DNA of 24,310 bases, taken from CAYWVR01 sp964461715. GTDB taxonomy: Bacteria > Planctomycetota > Phycisphaerae > FEN-1346. Of this stretch, positions 15,774-24,310 are shown piece by piece; the stretch's first letter is position 1, and each line of letters opens with the position of its first letter. A program made the position numbers and the translations under genes. The notes beneath the pieces were generated by a model that ran no database searches, had not been told where the DNA came from, and saw only the letters and a program-made list of their open reading frames with translations. The DNA lies in the NCBI GenBank assembly GCA_964461715.1, contig CAYWVR010000042.1, positions 1-24,310 of the forward strand, given 5' to 3'.

Positions 15774-16979
15774 ATGTTTGGGCGCCTGTGGCTGATCGTG
15801 ATCGTCGTGGCCGCGCTGGCCGCGTCCGTGGAGGCGGGCTGGATCTACCGCGACGGACGGTGGGTCTACGTCGAGGACGACGAGGTGGGCGTGACCCCCA
15901 CGCCCCGCGACGCCTCCAAGCCGACGCTGGCAGAGCTGGAGGCCGAGGCCGCCGAGGAGGCCAAGGCCCGTGCCGAGGCCGAGGCGAAGGCCCGAAAGGA
16001 GGCCGAGGATCGCGCCCAAGCCAAAGCTCGCGCCCGAGCGGAGACCGAAGCCGCCGTCCGCGCCGAGAACGAAGCCCGCGCTACGATCGAGGCCGGGACC
16101 CCCGCCGACACGCGTCCATGGTACCGTCGCTGGCTTCCGGCCCCCAAACCGGGCGCCGACCGGGCCCTCTTCGAAGAAGCCCGCCGCGATTACGACGCCG
16201 GCCGCCATCGCCGCGCCGCCGGCCGGCTCAAGAAGCTCATCAAGGACTTCAAGGAGTCACCCCTGCGGGCCGAGGCGATGTGGCTGCGGGCCGAGGCCCT
16301 CTTCGCCCGCGAGGACTACTACGGGGCCTACGAGCAGTACGAGGCCCTCATCGACGAGTACGCCGGAAGCCCCCGCTACCGCGACGCCCTCGTCCGCGAG
16401 ATCGAGATCGCCGAGCTATACCTCGGGCCGGCCAAACGCCGGGTGCTGGGCATGCCGCTCCTGTCGGGCGAGACGGAAGCCATCGAGATCCTCCGCCGCG
16501 TCTACGAGCACCAGCCCCTGGGCGACCTGGCCGACGACGTGGTCCTGCGGATCGCCGACTATTACTGGGACAAGGGCCGCCACATCGACGCCGAGACTTA
16601 CTACGACAAGTACTGCCGCGAGTACCCGAACGGTCCGGCCGTCCAGGAGGCGGAGCTGAAGCGGGCTCGGTGCAGCATCGAGGCCTGCCGCGGGGCCCGC
16701 TACGATACGGCGTGCCTGAAGCTGGCATGGGACCGGCTCGAGCAATTCGAAGCGAAGTATCCGGAGCGGGCCGCGAAGGAGGACGTGGCGACCCTGAAGC
16801 GGACGGTCCGCGAGACACAGGCGGAGTCGCTCTACACGATCGCCTCCTACCACCGTCGGGCGGACGAGCCGCTGGCCGCCGTCTACTACGCCGAACGGAT
16901 CGTCGAGCAGTTCCCGGACACGACCTGGGCCGAACCGGCCCGGGCGTTGATCTCGGAGCTGGCGCTGAGAAAGGAGTGA
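15774..16979 (+). CDS. Exported TPR protein, BamD-like
   Basis: This 401-residue protein has a signal peptide (MFGRLWLIVIVVAALAASVEA, cleavage before GWIYRDGRW) with no lipobox Cys. A charged Ala/Glu/Lys/Arg-rich segment of about 70 residues (45-115), probably a long helix or coiled coil, links it to TPR repeats: ALFEEARRDYDAGRHRRAAGRL, AEALFAREDYYGAYEQYEALI, then IADYYWDKGRHIDAETYYDKY and ASYHRRADEPLAAVYYAERI. The repeats resemble BamD/YfiO and CpoB-type periplasmic TPR proteins. BamD is normally a lipoprotein, so a soluble or differently anchored variant is inferred. ATG 15774 is chosen over GTG 15771 from the spacing to GGGAGGAGGG. An LptE-like gene follows after 3 bp, supporting a role in outer-membrane assembly. 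Confidence 0.85.
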   Translation: MFGRLWLIVIVVAALAASVEAGWIYRDGRWVYVEDDEVGVTPTPRDASKPTLAELEAEAAEEAKARAEAEAKARKEAEDRAQAKARARAETEAAVRAENEARATIEAGTPADTRPWYRRWLPAPKPGADRALFEEARRDYDAGRHRRAAGRLKKLIKDFKESPLRAEAMWLRAEALFAREDYYGAYEQYEALIDEYAGSPRYRDALVREIEIAELYLGPAKRRVLGMPLLSGETEAIEILRRVYEHQPLGDLADDVVLRIADYYWDKGRHIDAETYYDKYCREYPNGPAVQEAELKRARCSIEACRGARYDTACLKLAWDRLEQFEAKYPERAAKEDVATLKRTVRETQAESLYTIASYHRRADEPLAAVYYAERIVEQFPDTTWAEPARALISELALRKE

Positions 16980-16982
16980 CCC

Positions 16983-17483
16983 GTGAGACGCACGGCCCCC
17001 CTCGCCACCGTCGTGGCGGCCGCCGCCCTCGCCGGGTGCGCGGGGTACTCGACCGACTCGCTCTACCGCCAGGACGTGCGGACGGTGTGCGTGCCGATCT
17101 TCGCGTCGCAGGAGTTCCGCCGCAACATCGAGTTCGACCTCTCGAACGAGCTGGTCCGCACAATCGAGCTGCGCACGCCCTACAAGGTCGTGCACGACCG
17201 CGCGCGGGCCGACACGGAGATTCGTGGCGAGGTCCTCAATCTCGATGAACAGGTCTTCGTCGAGGACCTGGACACGGACCAGCCCGTCGAGGCCCAGGTG
17301 GTTCTGCACGCATGGTTCGAGTGGAAGGACCTGCGGACGGGGGAGGTGCTGGTCCGCCGTGCGGACATGGCCGCCATGGGCACGTTCGCCACGGCGGTGG
17401 GGGAGACGCTGGATTCGGCGCGGGGCGAGGCGACCCGCCGCCTGGCCGAGCGGATCGTCGAGGCCATGGAGCGCGACTGGTAA
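16983..17483 (+). CDS. LptE-like outer-membrane lipoprotein
   Basis: This 166-residue protein has a lipoprotein signal peptide with lipobox LAGC (Cys19) followed by AGYSTDSLY. The body (TVCVPIFASQEFRRNIEFDLSNELVRTIE, YKVV, A-D-EIRGEV) matches the LptE/RlpB pattern, so it is probably the lipoprotein that plugs LptD during lipopolysaccharide insertion. Whether this organism makes LPS cannot be told from the window. GTG 16983 has AAAGGAG upstream and lies 3 bp after the TPR gene's stop, so the two are co-transcribed. Confidence 0.85.
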   Translation: MRRTAPLATVVAAAALAGCAGYSTDSLYRQDVRTVCVPIFASQEFRRNIEFDLSNELVRTIELRTPYKVVHDRARADTEIRGEVLNLDEQVFVEDLDTDQPVEAQVVLHAWFEWKDLRTGEVLVRRADMAAMGTFATAVGETLDSARGEATRRLAERIVEAMERDW

Positions 17484-17534
17484 AGCGCCGGCCCCGCCGC
17501 CCGGCACAATCGACCGATGCCCGAGGACCCTTGG

Positions 17535-19496
<1,962 letters not shown>

Positions 19497-19504
19497 GGGT
19501 CGCG

Positions 19505-20419
19505 ATGCCCGAGTCTCGCTTCAGCGCCCGCGCCGAGGCCCTCGGCAAGCCCGCTCCCCCGCCGCGCTTCACGCTCGACCTGCCCGGCGGACCGCTGGAG
19601 CTGGGCGCGCGGCCGGCCCTGATGGGCATCGTCAACGTCACGCCCGACTCTTTCAGCGACGGCGGCGCCTTTCTCGACCCCGACGACGCCGCCGACCACG
19701 CCCGCCGCCTCGTCGACCAGGGGGCCGACCTCCTGGACATCGGCGGAGAATCCACCCGGCCCGGATCCAACCCGGTCGATCCCGAGACGGAAGCGGCGCG
19801 GGTGCTCCCGGTCCTCGAACGTCTCGCGGGCAAGGTCGCGGTCCCGATCAGCATCGACACCCGCCGGGGCGTGGTGGCGAGGCGAGCACTAGACGCGGGG
19901 GCCGCCATCGTCAACGACGTCACCGGCCTCCAGGGCGACCCCGAGGTGGCCCGCGCCGCCGCCAACTTCGGCGCGGGAGTCGTCATCATGCACATGCGCG
20001 GCACGCCCAAGACCATGCAGCGGGACCCGGCGTACGAGGACCTGATGGGCGAGATCGCCTCTCACTTTCGGCGCGGCATGGCCGTCGCCGCCGAGGCGGG
20101 CGTGCCCGAATCGAGAATCCTGGTTGACCCCGGCATCGGATTTGGTAAGACGTTGGCACACAATCTCGAGATTCTAGCGCACCTGACCGCGCTAGGCGCC
20201 CTGGGCCGACCCATCCTCGTCGGCCCCAGCCGCAAGCGATTCGTCGGCGAGCTGACGGGCGTCGACGTGCCGGCCGAGCGGACGTTCGGGACGGCGGGGG
20301 CGTGCGCGGCGGCGGTGCTGGCCGGAGCCCACATCCTGCGGGTCCACGACGTGGGCCCGATGAGGCAGGCGGTCGACGTGGCCGCCGCCATCGCCCGTGC
20401 GGCTGCGAGTCACGCATGA
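19505..20419 (+). CDS. folP: Dihydropteroate synthase
   Basis: This 304-residue TIM-barrel enzyme condenses p-aminobenzoate with hydroxymethyl-dihydropterin diphosphate in folate synthesis and is the sulfonamide target. Signatures seen are GIVNVTPDSFSDGG, LLDIGGESTRPGS, IVNDVTG, IMHMRGTPKTMQ, VDPGIGFGK and VGPSRKRFVG. ATG 19505 follows AGGATAGGGG; the frame continues upstream within ftsH, where it is meaningless. Its stop overlaps the cdaA start in ATGA, so translation is coupled. The ftsH-folP adjacency is common in many bacteria. Confidence 0.96.
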   Translation: MPESRFSARAEALGKPAPPPRFTLDLPGGPLELGARPALMGIVNVTPDSFSDGGAFLDPDDAADHARRLVDQGADLLDIGGESTRPGSNPVDPETEAARVLPVLERLAGKVAVPISIDTRRGVVARRALDAGAAIVNDVTGLQGDPEVARAAANFGAGVVIMHMRGTPKTMQRDPAYEDLMGEIASHFRRGMAVAAEAGVPESRILVDPGIGFGKTLAHNLEILAHLTALGALGRPILVGPSRKRFVGELTGVDVPAERTFGTAGACAAAVLAGAHILRVHDVGPMRQAVDVAAAIARAAASHA

Positions 20420-21300
20420 ACGACATCGTCACGTACATCTCGCGCGTCATCCGCGCCTTCGGCTGGAAGGACGGCTTGGAGCTCGCCATCATCGCGGCCA
20501 TCGTCTACGCCGTCTACCGGAGCCTGCGGGGCACACGGGGGGCGCGCCTGGTGCGGGGGTTCGTGTTCCTGGTCGTGGTGAGCTTGGTGGGCGTGCGGCT
20601 GGCGTCGAACTACCTCGAAATGAACCGGCTCGCGGAGCTCTGGGACCCGCTCATCTCGGTGGCCGTCATTCTGGCCGTCGTCATCTTCCAGCCGGAGCTT
20701 CGGCGGAGCCTCATGCGCCTGGGCCACAACCCCCTCTTCCGGCTGTTCCTCAAGGAGGGGGCCTCCGCCTTCGTCGACCGCCTCGTCCGGGCCGCCGAGA
20801 CCCTCAGCCGCAACAAGGTGGGCGCCATCGTCGCCGTCGAACGCGACACCCAACTCGGGGGCCTGGTCGAGGGCGGCGTCGAGCTGGACGCCCGGCTGAC
20901 GAGCGAACTTCTCGTGACGATCTTCTGGCCCGGCTCGCCACTCCACGACATGGGTGTCATCATCCGCGGGGGACGCATCGCCGCCGCCGGCTGCGAGTTC
21001 CCCCTCTCGCGCCAAGCCATCCTTGACCCGCACCTCGGCACCCGCCACCGGGCGGCCGTGGGTCTGACGGAAGAGACCGACGCGGTGGTCCTCATCGTCA
21101 GCGAGGAAACCGGCCAGATCTCGCTGGCCGTCGGTGGCCACCTCGAGCGGGCCCTCGACCCCGAGCGGCTCCGCGACCGCCTTACGGAGCTGATCCACGG
21201 CGGCGGGGCGACTCTCACGGAGCACAGCATCGAGACCCCCGAGCCCACCCCCGAGGAGAAGGACGCCCGGAAGCAACCGCCGCCGGAGGGGCCCTCATGA
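20416..21300 (+). CDS. cdaA: Diadenylate cyclase CdaA with altered DGA loop
   Basis: This 294-residue membrane enzyme would make c-di-AMP from two ATP. It has three N-terminal TM segments (LELAIIAAIVYAVYRSL, LVRGFVFLVVVSLVGV, PLISVAVILAVVIFQPELRRSL) and a DisA_N domain: VGAIVAVERDTQL, LTSELLVTIFWPGSPLHD, LGTRHRAAVGLTEETDAVVLIVSEETGQIS. The RHR motif (210-212) is intact. The DGA catalytic motif reads Asp178-Met179-Gly180, so the Asp is kept but the next two residues differ. The effect is unknown. The C-terminus is a charged Pro/Glu tail. The gene overlaps folP by 4 bp and ybbR by 4 bp. Confidence 0.92.
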   Translation: MNDIVTYISRVIRAFGWKDGLELAIIAAIVYAVYRSLRGTRGARLVRGFVFLVVVSLVGVRLASNYLEMNRLAELWDPLISVAVILAVVIFQPELRRSLMRLGHNPLFRLFLKEGASAFVDRLVRAAETLSRNKVGAIVAVERDTQLGGLVEGGVELDARLTSELLVTIFWPGSPLHDMGVIIRGGRIAAAGCEFPLSRQAILDPHLGTRHRAAVGLTEETDAVVLIVSEETGQISLAVGGHLERALDPERLRDRLTELIHGGGATLTEHSIETPEPTPEEKDARKQPPPEGPS

Positions 21301-22307
21301 CCCGCCAACTCCGGACCTTCGTCGCTGTGGCCGTCCTCACCGCCACCATCTGGGTCTGGGCCGACCTCAAGCAGACCCTCAAGTACACGGTCACGGTTCC
21401 CGTCGAGGTCGTCCCGCCGACAGGCTTCCTCGTCCGAGACGTCGCCCCCGAGCGACTCACCGTCAAGGTCGAAGGACCGCAAGGCGAGATTCAGCGGCTT
21501 CAGGACGACCCCGCCCTCCGCGTCTGCCGCATCACCCTCGACGAGGCCGACTTGGCCCCCGGCGCCGGCTCCGTGCCACCCGGCCAGGGCTTCGCGCACT
21601 GGGAGGAGATGCGGATCAAGCCGATCGAGTTCCTCGACTCGGAGGGCCGGCCCGTCGCCGAGGTCCGCATGGAGCTTGACCGCTTCGTGCGCCTGCCCGT
21701 CGACGTCCACCCGGAGGTTTCCCTCGTGACGGGGGCCGTCGAGGCCACCGCCGCCGCCATGCCCGACGAGGTGACGGCACGGGTGGCGGCGTCGCAGTTG
21801 GCGTCGCTGCCGGAGGCCCGGCGGTACGTGGTGGCCCGGCTCCAGCTCCGCTCCATGCCGGAGGACCGACGCGTCGAGCGCGAGGTCGTCCTGGAGCCTC
21901 GCCTCGGGGGATCCGACGGCGTCCCCGCCACCTTCGAGCCGGACCGTGTCACCGTGACGGCGACGCTCGAAGCGACGGTCCTCGCCCGCACGCTCCCGCC
22001 CGTGCCCCTGACCGTGAGCGGGCCGCCGGAGATGCTGAACACGTTCCATGTGGTCTTCCAGGACGACACGCCGCGCCTCGTCGAGCTGAAGGTCGAGGGG
22101 CCGCGCGAGTCGGTCGAGTCACTGACGCCGCAGCAGGTGCGGGTGGAGCTGGTCCTGAAACCCGAGGACGCCCCGGCGGAGGAAGGGACGTGGATCCCGC
22201 GGATGCCGAAGGTGATCGGGCTGCCCGGAGGGGTGAAGGTGGTCGGTCCGCTTCCGACGATCAACTTCAACCTCCGCCGCCGCGCCGTCGAACCGCCCGG
22301 CACGTAG
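21297..22307 (+). CDS. YbbR-domain protein, CdaA regulator-like
   Basis: This 336-residue protein has one N-terminal TM anchor (FVAVAVLTATIWVWAD) and an extracytoplasmic region of YbbR repeats, seen in PVEVVPPTGFLVRDVAPERLTVKVEGPQGEIQRL and in the later VELKVEGPRESVESLTPQQVRVEL block. In Firmicutes the YbbR protein CdaR binds and modulates CdaA. The 4-bp ATGA overlap with cdaA supports the same partnership here, by inference. YbbR repeats are divergent in sequence, so their number cannot be settled by eye. Confidence 0.88.
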   Translation: MTRQLRTFVAVAVLTATIWVWADLKQTLKYTVTVPVEVVPPTGFLVRDVAPERLTVKVEGPQGEIQRLQDDPALRVCRITLDEADLAPGAGSVPPGQGFAHWEEMRIKPIEFLDSEGRPVAEVRMELDRFVRLPVDVHPEVSLVTGAVEATAAAMPDEVTARVAASQLASLPEARRYVVARLQLRSMPEDRRVEREVVLEPRLGGSDGVPATFEPDRVTVTATLEATVLARTLPPVPLTVSGPPEMLNTFHVVFQDDTPRLVELKVEGPRESVESLTPQQVRVELVLKPEDAPAEEGTWIPRMPKVIGLPGGVKVVGPLPTINFNLRRRAVEPPGT

Positions 22308-22324
22308 ACCGGAGAGGACGCCCC

Positions 22325-23590
22325 ATGCCCGAGACGGATTACGCCCGTCGCGCCGCCGACCTCGGCCGCCGCGCCCGAACCGCCGCCCGCGCCCTCCGGG
22401 CCGCCGGCGGCACCGAGAAGACCCTCGCGCTCGGGGCCATGGCCGCCGCCCTCCGCGACGCCACCGACCGCATCGTCCAGGCCAACGCCGTCGATCTCGA
22501 GGGCGCCCGCGCCGCGGGCCTCACCCCGGCCATGATCGACCGGCTAACCCTGACGCCCGAACGCATCGAGAAGATGGCCAAGGGCATCGAGGAAGTGGCC
22601 GCCCTCGTCGACCCCGTCGGCGCAACGCTCGAAGGGTACGTGCGGCCCAGCGGCCTTCGGATCGAGCGGGTCCGCGTGCCCCTGGGCGTCATCCTCGTCA
22701 TCTACGAGTCGCGGCCAAACGTGACGAGCGACGTCGCGGCCCTGGCCCTGAAAAGCGGCAACGCGTGCGTCCTGCGCGGCGGGAGCGAGGCCCTGAAAAC
22801 GAACCTGGCTATCCACGCCGCGCTGGCCGGGGCCCTGGAGCAGGTGAATCTGCCCGCCGACGCCGTCCTCATCGTCGACGATCCCGACCGGCGCCTCTTG
22901 GCCGCGCTTCTGAAGCAGGACGCGACAATCGACCTGGTGATCCCGCGCGGCGGCGAGGGGCTCATCCGGGCCGTCGCCGAGGGCTCCAGCATTCCCGTCA
23001 TCAAGCACTACAAGGGCGTCTGCCATGTCTATGTCGACGACCTGGCGGACCTCGAAATGGCCGACGAGATCTGCTTCAATGCGAAGGTCCAGCGGCCGGG
23101 CGTCTGCAACGCGATGGAGACGATGCTCGTCCACTCCCACGTCGCCGCGCGGTTCCTTCCGCGCATCTGCCGGCGGCTCGCCGAGGCCGGCGTCGGGCTC
23201 CGCGGGTGCGAAAAGACGCGGGAGATCTGGCCCGACGCCGAGCCTGCGACCGAGGAGGACTGGGCCGCCGAATACCTGAATCTGACGCTGGCGATCCGCG
23301 TGGTAAACCACTTGGCCGACGCGGTCGATCACATCGCCCGGTACGGTTCGGCCCACACCGACGCGATCGTCTCGGAAGACGTGCGACGGATCGCCCGGTT
23401 TGTGCGCGACGTCGATTCCTCCAGCGTCATGGTGAACGCCTCGACGCGCTTCTCCGACGGCGGCGAGTACGGCCTCGGCGCCGAGGTCGGCATCTCGACC
23501 GACAAGCTGCACGCGCGCGGCCCGATGGGCTGTCGCGACCTGACCACGTACAAGTGGATCGTCACCGGCCAGGGTCACGTGCGCGAGTAG
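22325..23590 (+). CDS. proA: Gamma-glutamyl phosphate reductase
   Basis: This 421-residue NADPH-dependent enzyme reduces gamma-glutamyl phosphate to glutamate semialdehyde in proline synthesis. Typical features are PLGVILVIYESRPNVTSDVAALALKSGN, LRGGSEALKTN, IPRGGEGLIRAV, and the catalytic Cys261 in NAKVQRPGVCNAMETMLVH. The end, STDKLHARGPMGCRDLTTYKWIV, is normal. ATG 22325 follows GGAGAGGACG, 17 bp after ybbR, so it is probably the last gene of the operon. Its partner proB is not in the window. Its last 16 bp overlap a convergent minus-strand ORF. Confidence 0.96.
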   Translation: MPETDYARRAADLGRRARTAARALRAAGGTEKTLALGAMAAALRDATDRIVQANAVDLEGARAAGLTPAMIDRLTLTPERIEKMAKGIEEVAALVDPVGATLEGYVRPSGLRIERVRVPLGVILVIYESRPNVTSDVAALALKSGNACVLRGGSEALKTNLAIHAALAGALEQVNLPADAVLIVDDPDRRLLAALLKQDATIDLVIPRGGEGLIRAVAEGSSIPVIKHYKGVCHVYVDDLADLEMADEICFNAKVQRPGVCNAMETMLVHSHVAARFLPRICRRLAEAGVGLRGCEKTREIWPDAEPATEEDWAAEYLNLTLAIRVVNHLADAVDHIARYGSAHTDAIVSEDVRRIARFVRDVDSSSVMVNASTRFSDGGEYGLGAEVGISTDKLHARGPMGCRDLTTYKWIVTGQGHVRE

Positions 23591-23853
23591 AGGGACGCCT
23601 GCCGAATCTCCCCCACCTTGATGTTCAGCTCGTCGCGGTCCTTGATGTCGGTGATGCGGCCGTCGGCGAGGTAGACGACGGAGTCGCTTGCCGCGAGCAT
23701 CTTATGATCGTGCGTCGCCGTGAGGTTCGTCACGCCGCCGGAGGCGTCGAGGTTCGACAAGTCGATGACGATGTTGCCCCAACCGGGCACCTTCATGACG
23801 CCGCCGGTGTAGGCGAGGATGCTCACCGTGGGCTTGTCATGCTTGTCCGTCAT
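23575..23853 (-). pseudogene. Chimeric 92-codon ORF: phage-protease-like start joined to ABC-ATPase end
   Basis: ATG 23853 has AAGGAG 7 bases upstream, so translation is plausible. Residues 1-38 (with ILAYTGGVMKVPGWGNIVIDLSNL split across them) resemble the opening strand of phage prohead or head-maturation proteases, where YxGGxMxVxGWGxxVVDLxGL is common. From about residue 39 the sequence changes to THDHKMLAASDSVVYLADGRI and DELNIKVGEI, which matches the H-loop and C-terminus of LolD/MacB-type ABC-transporter ATPases. No Walker A, signature or Walker B motif is present, so it cannot act as an ATPase. The junction lies near 23739. The 3' end overlaps proA by 16 bp. The likely origin is a deletion or insertion that replaced most of an ABC gene; both family assignments are from pattern recognition only. 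Confidence 0.5.
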
Positions 23854-23950
23854 CCGTGATCTCCTTGCACAAGGTGCCTCATGTGCTGGTATCCCATGAC
23901 CGCAAATACGGTATTGCACGCCACAAAAGAGAGGCGGAAGGTATCAATAC

Positions 23951-24009
23951 TGCAACTGCTTTATTTTCATAATGTTGCATCACAACAGTTTTTTCGTGCA
24001 GCAGTTGCA
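23951..24009. repeat. 59-bp symmetric dyad element
   Basis: TGCAACTGCT (23951-23960) is perfectly repeated in inverse as AGCAGTTGCA (24000-24009). Inside it, TGTTG (23973-23977) pairs with CAACA (23983-23987) around a CATCA loop. Both stems share one centre, with exactly 12 unpaired bases on each side between them. Confidence 0.8.
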
Positions 24010-24160
24010 ATCCACTGCCATTCTCCCGCCTGGCGGGCCTGATTCTGTCCGCCGAACCGCAGATGCGGTGTTTGTCCTCTATATCCACGACCGAGGCCGT
24101 TCTGCCGCGCGGTTTTCGGCCAAGATGGTCGGCTATTAATCAATTACCCGGTGGAACCGC

Positions 24161-24241
24161 GAAGTGACGGGACTTTCCGAAAAAACATCGCCGCCCATTC
24201 CTTACTTACCCCACCGAGGCTCGAAGTGCCGGGGGTTTCCG
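24161..24241. repeat. Imperfect 19-bp direct repeat
   Basis: GAAGTGACGGGACTTTCCG (24161-24179) and GAAGTGCCGGGGGTTTCCG (24223-24241) match at 16 of 19 positions, with starts 62 bp apart. It is possibly a paired protein-binding site. Confidence 0.65.
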
Positions 24242-24310
24242 GCATGTCACCGGATGGGGTGCGCCAAAATCTTCTGGCGCGCCGAAAAGGCGGTTGTAGA
24301 GTATCTCCTG

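Larger units (their letters stand above)
23854..24310. other. Non-coding, repeat- and hairpin-rich region, less GC-rich
   Basis: No convincing gene is seen. Part of it, about 23890-24000, is clearly richer in A and T than the operons to the left. Besides the two repeats listed separately, it holds CCCGCC-T-GGCGGG (24025-24037), ACCGC-AGAT-GCGGT (24056-24069), GGCCG/CGGCC (24095-24099 and 24117-24121), GCCGG-GGGTTT-CCGGC (24228-24243) and GCGCCA/TGGCGC (24261-24266 and 24275-24280). This density of palindromes suggests a mobile-element control region or a structured RNA. Confidence 0.5.

Noticed and set aside
17505..17510. CACAAT as a -10 box for ftsH
   Set aside because: No -35 partner and only 34 bp after lptE in a tightly packed operon.
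23951..24009. Integron attC site
   Set aside because: Size and the AAC...GTT order are suggestive, but the RYYYAAC and GTTRRRY boxes are not met and no integrase is present.
24259..24310. 5' end of a group II intron (GTGCGCC)
   Set aside because: Only the first seven bases agree, a hairpin explains them, and the window ends before any intron domain or reverse transcriptase could be checked.

Overview
The window is GC-rich bacterial chromosome from a Gram-negative organism, most likely a planctomycete or close relative. This is an inference from gene content. It carries outer-membrane assembly genes (a BamD-like TPR protein and an LptE-like lipoprotein), a Cys-type sulfatase with its own anaerobic maturase, a PhoH/7TM-HD/YbeY operon, a DisA_N/YbbR c-di-AMP pair, and many GTG starts. 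No rRNA, tRNA or CRISPR array was recognised.

Layout. Positions 1-520 are non-coding: tandem GGTACC repeats, helically phased TGTGTCGC repeats (possibly a transposon end), and two promoter candidates for aspS (520-2304). A TIM-barrel protein of unknown function follows (2401-3243). Positions 3345-6078 (minus) hold two paralogous exported proteins of a family I do not recognise; the upstream copy lacks an internal segment and has a frameshift near its 3' end. They are divergent from a sulfatase (6215-7666), which converges on a radical-SAM sulfatase-maturating enzyme with a C-terminal SEC-C motif (7739-9022, minus). A short broken gene (9143-9323) has a signal peptide and, in another frame, a DUF4177-like tail.

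From 9415 to 23590 everything reads on the plus strand, in at least two transcription units. The first is phoH - 7TM-HD phosphohydrolase (PgpH-like) - ybeY - CorC/CBS membrane protein - recO, covering RNA and ribosome quality control, nucleotide signalling and repair. After a terminator-like hairpin and a consensus -10 comes TPR/BamD-like protein - lptE-like - ftsH - folP - cdaA - ybbR - proA, covering envelope assembly, membrane proteolysis, folate synthesis, c-di-AMP synthesis and proline synthesis. Thus a putative c-di-AMP synthase and a putative c-di-AMP hydrolase lie about 10 kb apart, and proA sits where glmM often sits in Firmicutes cdaA operons.

The right end (23575-24310) differs: it is less GC-rich, rich in inverted and direct repeats, and carries a 92-codon chimeric minus-strand ORF that seems to join the start of a phage prohead-protease-like protein to the end of an ABC-transporter ATPase. 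It overlaps the end of proA. I read this as the scar of a mobile-element or prophage rearrangement.

Best candidates for something undescribed are the paralogous exported family beside the sulfatase/maturase pair, the chimeric ORF with its neighbouring dyad element, and the altered catalytic loop of the diadenylate cyclase. No clearly new defence or mobile system is visible.
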